Below are positions 24,738 to 36,288 of a stretch of 64,000 nt of DNA, piece after piece (positions within the stretch are counted from its first letter, which is position 1; every line of letters starts with the position of its first letter). The DNA comes from Nemophila menziesii. Its lineage: Eukaryota > Streptophyta > Magnoliopsida > Boraginales > Hydrophyllaceae. The stretch is taken from positions 2,356,001-2,420,000 of the forward strand of contig JARWIR010000051.1 of the NCBI GenBank assembly GCA_029959085.1. The letters are read 5' to 3'. The notes beneath the pieces are model-generated. The model did no database searches and was not told where the DNA came from. It worked only from the letters and a program-made list of their open reading frames with translations. The translations under genes were made by a program, and so were the position numbers.

Positions 24738-26206
24738 TGCTATATTGAATTTATTATGAATAAACTAAGATATTCTTTGTTTTTGTGTTTAATTATTTAT
24801 ATGGTTTATATTGAAAACTTATGTTAAGGATTTTTTTAATACGGCTTCGCTTACGTGAATTGGTGATTTTGAATTGATGATTATCATCCACCATATGTAT
24901 TCATGTATTCATGTGTATTATAGTATTGTACGCGTAAGAAGAAGTTTGTTACTTCTTGTTTCCTCTTTCATGCATGGCCGCTGCTTTTACATTTTTTATT
25001 ATTATTTTATGACTTGCGCCAATACAGTAATGATTTGTGACTTGCGCTGGTGTATTACTGATCTTTCGTTCAGGAGTACATATGATAGCAGTTTTTAGAA
25101 CAAAAAAAAAACATATGATAGCAGTTTAATTCATAAATCATGTTCTATATGGGTATTAAAATAATGCAAAGAAAAGATCAGTTATGTTTTGATTTGTGCG
25201 ATCACTTAGAACTTGATTTCTTTTTATTTTATTTTATTTATTTATTACGTTTACTGATGGCCATAAAAGCTTCTAAAGTAATAATATTTAGAAAGAAACT
25301 ATTATGTGTTTGTTTCTTTCAATGAAGAGGATATTCGGCCGTCATATGAATTGTTTATTATTATTATTGTTATTTTTTTTTATGATAAAGCTTTCGGATT
25401 AAAAAAAAAAAAAGAATTTGAGCAATTATGGTTTAATTTGGGTTGTTTAATATGTGGAGCAAGGCATGTGCTGTTTTAATTTTTTTTTTTTTGTTTGTTC
25501 GATGTTCATGGCTTTGGAATCGAATATAAAAAAAAAAAATTAAGGATTGATATATATCTTTTAACAAAGGCTTTAAAAAGTATACTGCACAAAATATATG
25601 TCTGTATCATTTCATCTTATCTTTGTAGAATGACAATTTTTTTTTAATCTGGATTAAATTTTGGATTATGCCATATTTTTTTTTCCAGTTATTATAACTT
25701 AATTTGATTAAATTTTATTTTTAATCTAATTTTATGATAAATTGGTTAATGAATTTTATTATACCTTGGTTGTTATAAGATTTAATTCAAATACAAATGA
25801 TCCAGATCTTTCATTTTGAATGAAATAATTTATTTAGATGTCACCAAAGTGACCGCTCTTGTATAAATTATTCAGGAAAAATGTTTGATATTTGTGAATG
25901 TGTTATTAATGTGAGTATTAGTCGGCCTAAAGGAAGATGACCACTTATATTGATTACACATATACATGTAATAATAAGTACGTGACGATTATTTAGTTTA
26001 TATGTAAATAATGACTTTATCTAAAGATAAACTCATTATTTGACATGTGTTATTGCCAGTATTTGATTATTACAACAAGAATACTAATTGCAGTTAATAT
26101 TATTGTCCAAAGACTTGATATTAATGTTGTGTTCAGTATCTTAAGATGGAATTGATCATTATTTGAATTTACAGATTATAGAATAAGGAATTAATGTGAG
26201 CATTGT
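24738..26206 (+). other. Copia leader between PBS and Gag
   Basis: About 1.5 kb of AT-rich untranslated leader with several T and A homopolymers. It contains a short duplication of ACATATGATAGCAGTTT (about 25078-25095 and 25111-25127). No coding frame is supported. Confidence 0.6.
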
Positions 26207-28174
26207 TTGTTTATTTTTAATTCAACTACATCATCTGCTACTACAATATCTGTTAATGTCAACTCGATTCCCATACTTAATGGGAATAATTTCAAGGATT
26301 GGAAAGAGAACATTCTCATTGTTCTCGGCTGTATGGATCTGGACTTTGCACTAAGGGTTGAACAACCCCAACCTCTCACTCAGGAAAGTTCTCTTGAAGA
26401 GAAAAAGGAACATGAGAGGTGGGATCGTTCAAATCGCATGAGTCTAATGATCATCAAGCGCGGCATTCCAGAAGCCTTTAGAGGTGTAGATTCCGAAGGA
26501 ATTACTAATGCTAAGGAGTTTATTGCTGAAATTGAGAAACGTTTTGCCAAAAACGATAAGGCTGAAACAAGCACGCTTCTAGCAAGCTTGATTTCAATGA
26601 AGTATAAGGGAAAAGGAAATATAAGGGAGTACATCATGGAGATGTCACACATTGCTTCAAAACTTAAGGTTCTAAAACTCGACATGTCCGATGACTTGCT
26701 CGTGCATTTAGTACTTATATCACTTCCTCTACAATTTAACCAATTCAAGGTCAGTTATAACTGTCAAAAGGAGAAATGGACTCTTAATGAGCTCATTTCA
26801 TACTGTGTGCAACAGGAAGAAAGGTTGAAGCAAGAAAGAACTGAAAGTGCTCACTTAGCAAGCACCTCTAAAGATAAAAACAAGAAAAGAAAATCAGAGA
26901 ATAAGGCTGCTAAGGGTCCAACACAAAAGAAACAAAATCAGGAACCAGGTGTTTGTTACTTTTGTCAGAAGCCTGGACATATGAAGAAAGAATGTACAAA
27001 ATATCACGCTTGGCGTGCTAAGAAAGGTACAATTCTTACTTTGGTCTGTTCTGAGGTAAATTTTGCTTCAGTACCTAGAAATACTTGGTGGATAGATTCT
27101 GGTGCTACTACTCACATAAGTATTTCTATGCAGGGTTGCCTGAGCTACCGAAAGCCAAGTGATGGTGAAAGACACATCTTTGTGGGCGATGGAAAGTCAG
27201 TAGAGGTGGAGGCGATTGGTCATTTTAGATTGTTATTAGGAACTGGTTGTTATTTGGATTTAAAAGATACTTTTGTTGTATCCTCGTTTAGGCATAATTT
27301 GATTTCAGTTTCTTTATTGGACAAATTAGGATATTGTTGTTCATTTGGAAACAATCATTTTAATTTATCTTTAAATTCTAATATTGTGGGAACTGGTTCA
27401 CTAAGTGAATATAATAATTTATATTTACTTGATACAATCGCATCATATAATGAAACCTTGAACGTGGAATCACGTGGTACTAAACGCAAGATAAATCAGG
27501 AAAATTCAGCATCATTATGGCATAAACGCTTAGGTCATATTTCGAAGAATAGAATTGAGCGACTCGTGTCTGATGGAATTTTAAATTCCCTTGACTTTTT
27601 GGATTTCAATATTTGTATTGAATGCATTAAGGGAAAGCGGACCAAAACAAAGAGATTAGGTGCCAATAGAGCTTCAGATGTCTTAGAATTGATTCACACA
27701 GATATCTGTGGACCATTTCCTACGTCTTCTTGGAATGGTCAACAATCTTTTATATCATTCATAGACGATTACTCTCGTTATGGGTACCTATATCTAATTC
27801 ATGAGAAATCTCAGTCTCTGGACGTGTTCAAGGCTTTTAAGTCTGAAGTTGAGAATCAACTTAACAAAACAATAAAAGCTGTAAGGTCTGACCGTGGTGG
27901 TGAATATTACGGCAGAAATGACGGATCAGGTGAACAACGTTCAGGACCTTTTGCTAAGTTCCTAGAGGAATGCGGTATCGTTCCACAATACACTATGCCA
28001 GGATCACCTAGCATGAATGGTGTTGCTGAGAGACGAAATAGGACTCTTAAGGATATGGTAAGGAGTATGATTAGTCATTCAACCTTACCAGAGTCACTCT
28101 GGGGAGAAGCATTAAAGACAGCAGCTTATATTCTTAATAGAGTACCAACTAAAGCAGTTACTAAAACACCTTAA
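26207..28174 (+). pseudogene. Copia Gag-protease-integrase frame, ended by a nonsense codon
   Basis: A 655-codon frame. Gag (UBN2-like) fills roughly the first 240 residues and is followed by a CCHC knuckle ([14 protein letters not shown]). The protease active site is [11 protein letters not shown]. Integrase has the HHCC zinc region (LWHKRLGH with CIECIKGK) and catalytic positions in HTDICGP and [10 protein letters not shown], then [10 protein letters not shown]. The frame begins at a TTG; no good ATG lies close by, so the authentic start is uncertain or lost. It ends at TAA (28172-28174) where the family has an aromatic residue before ELW. Confidence 0.93.
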
Positions 28175-29332
28175 GAGCTTTGGACAGGTAGAAAACCTAG
28201 TCTAAAACATTTCCATATTTGGGGATGTCCAGCCGAGGCAAGGCCTTATAGGCCAAACGAAAGAAAACTGGACCCCAAAACAGTAAGTAGCTACTTTATT
28301 GGTTATTCTGAGCGATCAAAAGGGTACAAATTTTATGATCCTACAATGAAAAACATATTTGAGACGGGAAATGCAATATTTTTTGAGGATGTTGAGTTTG
28401 GGGGGAGAAATAAGGTTAGAGACGTTGCTTTTGAGGAGGAATCGGTTTCGAATCCTATTTCTATTATCACTTTTGACAATGTACAAGTTCCTACACTAGT
28501 CATTGATCAAGAAGTGGATCCGGGACCTCAACAAGTCAACGTTGAACAACTTCCTATTCAAGATGAAATAATTATTCAAGAAGAACAAACTCAACAACCT
28601 CAACAACCTGTGCCAATAAGGCGATCCACTAGAGAAAGGAGAAACGCAGTTCCAGATGATTATATTGTGTATCTCCAAGAACATGAGGAAGAAAATTGCA
28701 CGATGGAAGATGATCCAATCAACTTTCATCATGCCATGAAAAGTTCTAACTCTCGAAGGTGGATTGAAGCAATGCATGATGAGTATAAGTCTATGCAAGA
28801 CAATAAGGTTTGGGATATTGTTCCGTTACCAGAAGGTGCAAAACCAATTGGTTGTAAGTGGATATTTAAAACCAAAAGGGATGCGAATGGTAATGTGGAA
28901 AGGTATAAGGCTCGACTTGTAGCTAAAGGCTTTACTCAAAAGGAAGGCATTGACTTCAAAGAGACTTTTTCTCCAGTATCATCAAAAGACTCTTTTCGGA
29001 CAATTATGGCACTTGTTGCTCATTTTGATCTTGAGTTACATCAGATGGATGTTAAAACAGCGTTCTTAAATGGAGACATTGATGAGACGATTTATATGGT
29101 ACAACCAGAAAACTTTGTTTCGGGAGATCCAAAGAATATGGTTTGCAAGTTAACTAAATCCATCTATGGACTCAAGCAAGCTTCTCGTCAATGGTACCAC
29201 AAGTTTCATCAAGTCATTATCTCATTTGGTTTTGAGATAAATGCAGTAGATGATTGTGTGTATCACAAGTTCAGTGGGAGTAAATTCATATTCCTGGTTT
29301 TGTATGTCGATGACATATTACTTGCAAACTAA
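28175..29332 (+). pseudogene. Copia integrase tail and RT N-terminal part
   Basis: The same frame resumes after the nonsense codon (ELWTGRKPSLKHFHIWGCPA). It passes through the acidic, glutamine-rich linker and enters the RT (GCKWIFKTKRDANG; MDVKTAFLNGDI; YGLKQASRQWYHKF) up to the catalytic YVDDILLAN at its end. A one-base insertion just after this motif shifts the frame into a stop at 29330-29332. Confidence 0.92.
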
Positions 29333-29903
29333 TGATATAAGCATTTTGCACGAAACTAAGAAATTTCTTTCAAAGAATTTTGAGATGAAAGATCTTGGAG
29401 ACGCCTATTTTGTATTGGGAATCCAAATATACCGTGATCGTTCTCGAGGTATTCTTGGATTATCACAAAAGAGTTATATCGATAAAGTACTTAAAAGATT
29501 TGGCATGCAAGACAGTAGACCAGGTGACACCCCTGTCGCTAAAGGAGACAAATTCAGTTTAACTCAATGCCCCAAAGGAAACCTTGAAATTCAAGAAATG
29601 CAGAAGATTCCCTATGCATCAGCAGTTGGGAGTCTAATGTATGCTCAAGTATGTACACGTCCGGATATTGCATACATTGTTGGCATGTTAGGCAGATATC
29701 TCAGCAACCCTGGTATGGAACATTGGAAAGCAGCCAAGCGGGTAATGAGATACTTGAAGAGAACAAAAGATTTTATGCTCACATATAAGAAATCGGATCA
29801 GTTGGAGATTATTGGGTATTCAGACTCCGATTTTGCGGGATGCCAAGATAGTAGAAAATCTACATCAGGCTATATATATCTCTTAGCTGGAGGTGCTATA
29901 TAG
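29333..29903 (+). pseudogene. Copia RT C-terminal part, shifted frame
   Basis: Continues the RT in the +1 frame (NDISILHETKKFLSKNF; RGILGLSQKSYIDKVLKRFG) through VCTRPDIAYIVGMLGRYLS into RNase H with DSDFAGCQDSRKST. It ends at TAG 29901-29903, replacing a Ser codon between GGAI and WKS. Confidence 0.92.
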
Positions 29904-30296
29904 TGGAAGAGTGTCAAACAAACACTTGTAGCTTCTTCCACTATGGCAGCAGAATTTGTAGCATGTTACGAGGCATCTAATCATGGAATATGGCTTCGAA
30001 ATTTTGTCACTAGGCTGCGCATTTTAGAAAATGTAGAAAGACCATTAAAGTTATATTGTGACAATAAATCTGCAGTGCTATATTCAAACAACAATAGGAT
30101 CTCATCTAAGTCAAAACATATTGACATAAAGTTCCTTGTTGTGAAAGAACGGGTACAGAGTGGAGAAATATATATAGAGCACATTGGAACAAACTCTATG
30201 ATTGCGGATCCGCTTACTAAAGGATTACCACCCAAAGTCTTTCATGAGCACACCGCTCATATGGGTGTTATATTACATGAAGATGTGATGATTTAG
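29904..30296 (+). pseudogene. Copia RNase H C-terminal part
   Basis: The frame continues after the TAG with WKSVKQTLVASSTMAAEF, then YCDNKSAVLYSNN and SKHIDIKFLVVKERV, and closes with DPLTKGLPPKVFHEH before the natural stop at 30294-30296. The RNase H residues are kept. Confidence 0.9.
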
Positions 30297-30713
30297 TGGG
30301 AGTTTAAGTTTTTATTTATTTATTGCTCTATGTTTTTTAATTTAAAAACATTATGTATTTGGATATTTTATGTAGAAGTAAAGCATTTAGTTCTTTTACA
30401 CTCTGCCAGTTCGGTTTTGTTTAATCTCACTAAGGTTTAAAGTTGGACCAGTTGGAAATAGGCATGTTCAGACCATATTACATGTAATTTCCATGCTACG
30501 CATCCATGATTGATCTATGTCATTTGATTATATTGGTATATGTGATTATTGATGGATTTAGTTGCACTAAATGTGACGAAAGTCCCTTTAGTCCTGTATC
30601 GTTATGGTTGATGGACAAGATTGTTTGAAATACCTCTATATATGATAACATTTTGGAGGGCTCATAAGGTTATACACATTCATAAAGTAACATATGTGGC
30701 CCAAGTGGGAGAT
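30297..30713 (+). other. Copia 3' untranslated region and polypurine tract
   Basis: Non-coding between the last stop codon and the 3' LTR. It ends in CCAAGTGGGAGAT (30701-30713), the plus-strand primer of copia elements, directly against TGTTAGA of the LTR. Confidence 0.85.
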
Positions 30714-31219
30714 TGTTAGAAAATTTTAATAATTATGGGCTCACATATGTTTAATATTAAATGTGTATTGTTATCGTAAAAGTTTTATCCAATTGATTAT
30801 GGTCTAATAAAGCTAAAAATTGGATTAGAGGAATAAAAGTGTCATGGAATTAAAGTGTAGATACTAATATATTATTTCTAGTTTATTGAGGGGTCAAACT
30901 GGATATAATAGAAGTTATTAATTATTAACTTCTAATAACTTCTTATTTCTTAACTGAACGCACGTTCAGAGAATTATAAGAAGGGGGTTATGGTCCCCCA
31001 GATCATACACGCTCTGCTCTTTTCTCTCATCCCCATCTAAAGAGAAAAACTAAACACAGAAGGTATAGATCTGGAAGACTAATTACCCACTCCAACAAAT
31101 CATTCAAAGCAATCATGGCTTCTGGTACGCTTCCGCTAATCTTCTCCTTTATTCTTAATATTATTCAGTATAGATTATTTAGTATTTTATGGGTTTTGAT
31201 TAAACACCAAATCCCTACA
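30714..31219 (+). mobile_element. 3' LTR of the young copia element (506 bp)
   Basis: Same ends and sequence as the 5' LTR apart from one substitution and three extra bases. Followed by the target duplicate TAGAG at 31220-31224. Confidence 0.97.
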
Positions 31220-31224
31220 TAGAG

Positions 31225-31409
31225 TTACTAGTAAAATTTGGTGGGCTCTCTCAATGGCCTCTAATTTTCCACCTACCTCGTTACCTTCATTTTTCCTTCT
31301 GTTTGTTGGCCAAGTTGTGATGGCATTGTCAACTAATGAAAATCCAGTATGGAAAGAGACAATTAAAGCAGGCATATATGGTAGCAAATCAAGTATGGCC
31401 TTTCATTGA
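31225..31409 (+). pseudogene. Right part of the open frame split by the copia element
   Basis: Continues in phase from 24220 and includes LPSFFLLFVGQVVMAL (hydrophobic, possible membrane segment) and ENPVWKETIKAGIYG before TGA 31407-31409. See the entry at 24022-24220. Gene identity is unknown. Confidence 0.3.
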
Positions 31410-31604
31410 GGATTACTGCAACTATTACAAAATATATGTTTATGATGTATCTTCCTGCGTAACAGAAGCCGGTACCGGTCATATTGGTCAACAATGTTAC
31501 CTTGACACCAATATAATCTCAAGTAAAATTTCAACCCAATACACAACGATTGAATAAAGAAGAAAAAGACAGGAGAAAACTAACAGCCCAGATTTTTTAT
31601 TGGT

Positions 31605-32040
31605 GGGCTCTGTGTTTGGTGGGCTGGGGCTTGATTGTTGATGGCATAGCCAAGCCCGGTTGAAGAAACCTTATACTGGGTTCTTCGATTGTGATGATGA
31701 TGGTGTAAATGGTCCTGGTGTGTTTGGTGGGCTGGGGGCGCGATTGTTGATGGCATAGCCAAGCCCGGTTGGAGATGGCGAAGAATTGTCCATAAGTGGC
31801 GGCGGTTTCTGGTGCAGGTGAGCGGCGTGGTGGGAAGAGATTATATTGGTGGGTTCTCGATTGTTGATGGCCATGTAAAATTTGCTTAGGGTTACAGTAA
31901 AAAGCTATTATAAGATTCTGTAATCTGAAAAATTGTAAAAGAGATGATATTATTAATTTTCTTGTAGAATTTAAATGGTACAAATCAATTTTACCTTATA
32001 CTGGGTTCTTCGATTGTGATGATGATGGTGTAGATGGTCC
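31605..32040 (+). repeat. Local direct repeats in GC-richer DNA
   Basis: A unit of about 53 bp, containing GTGTTTGGTGGGCTGGGG and TTGTTGATGGCATAGCCAAG, occurs near 31611-31664 and 31718-31771. A second unit, containing TTATACTGGGTTCTTCGATT and GTGATGATGATGGTGTA, occurs near 31669-31707 and 31995-32032. Proline-rich minus frames here are by-products. Function is unknown. Confidence 0.7.
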
Positions 32041-33779
32041 ATGGCGGTGGTTTTTTGTATAGGAGGTATTTTTTTTGTTTTTTGTTCAAATAATGTGCAG
32101 GAGGCTTGGTAGGAAGGTGAGCATGAAGCTATTTTCTTTTTTTGTTTGAATGAAGAGTAGATGATGTTTATGTTTCATTAGTTAATCTTTATATTTTCTT
32201 TTCACTTTTTGTTCTAAAAATTATCAGCGTTTTCAAATGTATACTTTTTGGTTGTATACTTTTATTTTAATTTATTATTTTATTTTATAAGGTTATATTA
32301 GATATATTATAAATCTAAAATAATATTTAGGACCTTATCTATCCAAACTTTTAATCTGGACTTCTTAAGGCACGATTTGTTAGGTTATGGACCTAATTAG
32401 CAATTAACTCATAAATTTAATATAAAATAAATATAAAAACCGTCTAGGTAAAAACGGCCTAAATTCCAATTAATAGGTCACCTAACCATCTAGGTGTTCA
32501 AAGGTGGTCAACCACTTTAGTGGCGCTATCACTTTTTAGAACCATGTATGTGAATCATATAAATTACAAGTTTTTTCCCTATTGCAAGTACAATACCAAA
32601 TATACCTCCTTGTATTTAACAAAAAGATTCCAAAAAAAAAACCTATGGTTATAAAAGAGAGAAATAACTCCTGTAGTTTTCCAATTTGTGACAAACCACG
32701 GGGATCATTTGACCTTTTTCCAAATCATAGGTCTTTCTGACATATTGTCAAACTACGGGGATATATTTGTTACTTTACAAAGAATCAAGGATAACAATAA
32801 CAAAGTAACTTTTACCTATCATCTTAACATCTAAACAAGCTTTTCATATATTCTTCTCATATGCATGAACATGTAATCTTCACTGTGATTCAAACTGAGG
32901 GAGTCTATAGCCGTTGAGCGAGCAACAACATATTTACATATCAAGCCAACATTTTGCACATTAAGACATACATGGACCTTAATTGCAACTCATATAAGAC
33001 ATACTTCTAAAAGAGAAGCAAAAGCAGGATATTCTAATAGATTTAAAGTAGTAAGCGAATCCAAAACAAGATTTTTCATCATTGTTTTGAGATTTTGTAC
33101 TGCTAAAGCCCCGAAGAACTCAACTCCAGAAGAGACAACAAGACTCTGTAACAGATTTTTATGGCATTTGGTAGGGTCCACCGCATCAACTATAACTTCA
33201 AAAAAAGAATTATTAGATGGTAATTGGATCAACAAAGCACAAGTTTCTCTTCATTAGGAAGGTATTATGTTCTCCTTACACGTTTCGAAAGAGGTATATA
33301 TAAAAGAAGTTGAAGTATTTCACCCAACACATATGCACAATGCTGATTGTATGTATAATTGTAAAAGAGATTTAATGAGAAGATTATATATTATCACTAT
33401 TTATGATTTGCCTAAACTTTTAAACATTACATTATGAGTCGTGGGACAGAACTTTGTTGGTCGTGCTCTCTTTGTTAAATGATTATTCACTTGTGCCATT
33501 GTTAGGGTTAAGAATCGATCACGGTCAACTACGTTTGTTACTGTAATATCCGTTACCATTGCGTTAAGAATGGGTTGAAAATTTCGTCGTGGAACTTTCG
33601 TGGCACCGAGTTTCAAGATTGAAAAGTAAGAAACTAAATCATTATTTTATGACATTTTTTTTTAAAATCTGAAACTAAAAAAAGAGTCATAATACGTCAT
33701 GAGATTTAATTAATGAATAATAACATAACCTCCCCATTTATCTATACCAAAGAAAAAATGAAGAAAGAAGACAAAAAAA
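32041..33779. other. Intergenic DNA with two unassigned minus-strand frames
   Basis: The minus frames 33235-32990 (81 codons, leucine-rich, e.g. FFGALAVQNLKTMMKNLVLD) and 33616-33401 (71 codons) are open but unrecognised. The first has a helical-repeat look and could be a gene fragment. The passage at 32640-32780 is a dispersed-repeat type with a relative near 23050. Confidence 0.3.
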
Positions 33780-34218
33780 ATGGAAGATCATATCGGGAAT
33801 GGGGAACGATTTATTAAGCAAGCCGAGAACAATCTAAGAAGCGGGTTTCACACGTCCCCTAACTATTTTTTTGCCGCCAATTTCTTTATGGAAGCCGCTC
33901 AATCCTTCGAATTCGCCAAATCTTGTATTATTCATTTCTTTAATATTCATTACTTTTCGGCATAGATGATTGAGCTTGAACCTATTTTGTCATATAATTG
34001 GGACGCAGTATGTTTTGCTTTTGGTAAATTTTTCAAAGAAATGCAGTACAATTTTGATGCTTAAGGTTTAGATTTGTACATGTTTATCTGGGTGTGATGC
34101 TAGTATAGTTTCGTTTGCTCAAGCTGGTGATGCGTATGTCAGAATGGCAAACTGTTACTTAAAGGTAAAATTTGGACATCATAGACTAAATATTTGTATG
34201 TGAGTTTATTGATGATCC

Positions 34219-34245
34219 TATATATATATATATATATATATATAT
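34219..34245. repeat. (TA)n microsatellite in an alpha-SNAP intron
   Basis: A short TA run directly before the GCAG splice acceptor of the next exon-like block. Confidence 0.9.
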
Positions 34246-34588
34246 GCAGAAGAAACACGACAAACAGGAACTTGCTTCTGTTTATATGTATGCTGCTCGT
34301 TGCTATAAGAAGACAAATATTTAAGGTGAGAAATGATTATGTATTACAAGAGTTTAGTTGAAGTGGTTATTTTTAACTAAAGATATTTCGAACTATTGAT
34401 TTGTAGAGGCAATATCTTACATGGAGAAAGCTACAGATTTACTTCTGGAATTTGGAGATATCCACACGTGTGCAACATATTACGAGGTGGTCCTTTTATG
34501 CTTAATTAGTTGGAAATGGAAATAAAATTAAGATAAAATATGTGCAGGAAATTGCTGAAATATACGAGGAAGAGAAAGATTTGGCGCA

Positions 34589-34885
34589 TGTTAACTTGCC
34601 AACTCAACTAAAAGTCCGAACCGTTAGGAGAAGGCATTCTATTAATGAGATTTTATATCTCAACACGCCCCCTCACGTGCAAGCTTAGTAGAGAAGAGTG
34701 CCCATAGAAGGCTTAGGAGAAGAGCTAAGCTTGCACGTGCAGAATAAAGTGGGTGGCGGTCGAGAGACTCGAACCCAGGACCTCAAGGTCCTGAGAGCTC
34801 TGATACCATGTTAAATTGCCAACTCAACTAAAAGTCCGAACCGTTAGGAGAAGGCATTCTATTAATGAGATTTTATATCTCAACA
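34589..34885 (-). mobile_element. TRIM (miniature LTR element), 297 bp with 77-bp LTRs
   Basis: Two 77-bp direct repeats lie at 34589-34665 and 34809-34885 and differ at one base. On the minus strand each starts TGTTGAGATATAAAATCTC and ends TTAACA. Next to the right-hand copy is TGGTATCAGAGCTC (34808-34795, minus), a PBS for initiator tRNA-Met. Next to the left-hand copy is a purine tract GAGGGGGCG, the PPT. Only about 143 bp lie between the repeats, with no coding capacity. The sister alpha-SNAP copy lacks it, which proves the insertion. A clean 5-bp target duplication is not visible. Confidence 0.92.
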
Positions 34886-35523
34886 CAGGCTAATGCGTAT
34901 TACAAAAAAGCAGCTGATTTTTACAAGACCAAAGATGAACCAGGCTAGCTTATAGTTGCATTAAGAAAATGGCTCAATATGCTGTTCTACTTGGAAAGTA
35001 AGCCCTAATTTTAAATTCAGATCTATTTGTTATAGTAAAGTAGATAATTTAAAGTATACATGCAGATACGATGAATCTATCGGAATATACGAGGATTTAG
35101 CATTATTTGTTCAATCTGATGGTTTGATGATGATTATGTCCAGTAGCCATCTCTTTATTGCTGGGATCTGTCAACTCTGTAAGGGTGATGTTAATTTCAA
35201 AAATATATTGAAGAAATATAAGGTATGAGCGAGCATTTACCAATTTCTTATCCATAGAAATATCATGTACAACCTGTTTATTGTTGATTTTTACAGAAAC
35301 TAAATCCCACTTTCTATGTAAAGTTCGAATATGAAATTTTAGTGGTAAGTTTTTGGCACAGAAATTATTAAAAGAATTAAAGACTGACTGTGTAAATTAT
35401 CTCTGTGTAGCGTTTGTCTGCTGCAATTGATGAGAAAGATAAGGTCAAGCTTGCTGATGCTGTTGAGGAATACAAAAGCATGCGTATTAGCTTCCCAAAA
35501 CAGGTAAATATTAGTCTTAGATT

Positions 35524-35958
35524 CAGGGACGGAGCTAGAAATTTTTGTTACGTGGGGCCTAGAGGGTTTGGGGGCAACGCCCCGAAAAAAAAATTGCATT
35601 AAATTTCTTTATAAGTCAATATATTATGTAAAATTGCAAAATAGCACTATAAGTCCTTATATTTGTAAATATTGATATATAAGTCTCGTTATTTTATTTT
35701 TTTACTTAATTACTCTATAAGTTTTTTTTTTTATAAAAAATAACATATATTATATGTAAAGAAAATTAAAAATTATATAATTAAAGTAATTTATAACCTA
35801 ATAAAATAAATTTTAAAAGTTAAGGAGGCCAAATGAATATTATATAAAAATTTGGAAATTATTTACTTATATATATAATTTTTTTTATGCTAGCTATATT
35901 TTTTTTTAGAAAATTCAGGGGGGGCTATGGACCCCCCTCTGCCTCCGCCCGGCCCCTG
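35524..35958. mobile_element. hAT-type MITE, 435 bp, 8-bp TSD CTTAGATT
   Basis: The ends CAGGGACGGAGCTAG and GGGCGGAGGCAG-like (right end ...CCGCCCGGCCCCTG) form an imperfect inverted repeat. CTTAGATT flanks it perfectly at 35516-35523 and 35959-35966. In the sister alpha-SNAP intron the uninterrupted site reads ACTTAGATTTCC with a single copy, confirming the insertion. No coding capacity; a G-rich subterminal block resembles the MITE at 11610-11971. Confidence 0.95.
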
Positions 35959-36288
35959 CTTAGATTTCCGCTTAAATTTCTTGTTAGCACAGAAATATTA
36001 TGTAACAAAATTTTCACTTAAATATTCTTCTGAAAATGTTTCTAATAACTGAACATTGTGTAATATAGGAGGACTGGAAAGTAACTCTCTTATCGAGACT
36101 GATGGAAGCAATTAACGATGATGATAATACTTAAACTCTTGGGTCGGCTGCGCCGGGCCAGGCCCACCATCTTCATCATGCATTAAAACTAAAATCTTAT
36201 GGCATTGAAATAGAAATTAATGTAGTCTCTTCTAAGAGTTAAAATAATTTTAGAATTGTTCACTTTTTTTTTCATTCTTTGTAATTTC

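Larger units (their letters stand above)
24221..31219 (+). mobile_element. Nearly complete Ty1/copia retrotransposon, 7.0 kb, TSD TAGAG
   Basis: Parts in order: 5' LTR, PBS, a leader of about 1.5 kb, Gag, protease, integrase, RT, RNase H, PPT and 3' LTR. The 5-bp target duplication TAGAG is perfect at 24216-24220 and 31220-31224. Almost identical LTRs point to a recent insertion. The coding region nevertheless has a nonsense codon (28172), a +1 shift (near 29328) and a second nonsense codon (29901), so this copy is defective and was probably mobilised in trans or damaged very soon after insertion. Confidence 0.97.
33780..36135 (+). pseudogene. Alpha-SNAP pseudogene, copy 1
   Basis: Exon-sized blocks match plant alpha-SNAP (the NSF adaptor for SNARE disassembly) in order: N-terminus MEDHIGNGERFIKQAENNL (33780 on); QAGDAYVRMANCYLK (34119-34163); KKHDKQELASVYMYAARCYK (34250-34323); EAISYMEKATDLLLEFGD (34407-34486); EIAEIYEEEKDLAH (34549 on); ANAYYKKAADFYKTK (34889 on); YDESIGIYEDLALFVQS then AGICQLCKGDVNFKNILKKYK (35067-35222); KLNPTFYVKFEYEILV; RLSAAIDEKDKVKLADAVEEY (35411-35501); EDWKVTLLSRLMEAIND (36071-36135). 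Lesions: a TAA at 34322-34324 (the sister copy has AAA), a TRIM element inside an exon (34589-34885), a one-base shift near 34944, and a MITE in the last intron. It cannot make alpha-SNAP. It is the inverted sister of 39382-40885. Confidence 0.92.

Noticed and set aside
34741..34808. Possible tRNA gene (tRNA-Met-like 3' end and B-box)
   Set aside because: It is the PBS region of a TRIM element; no full cloverleaf is present.
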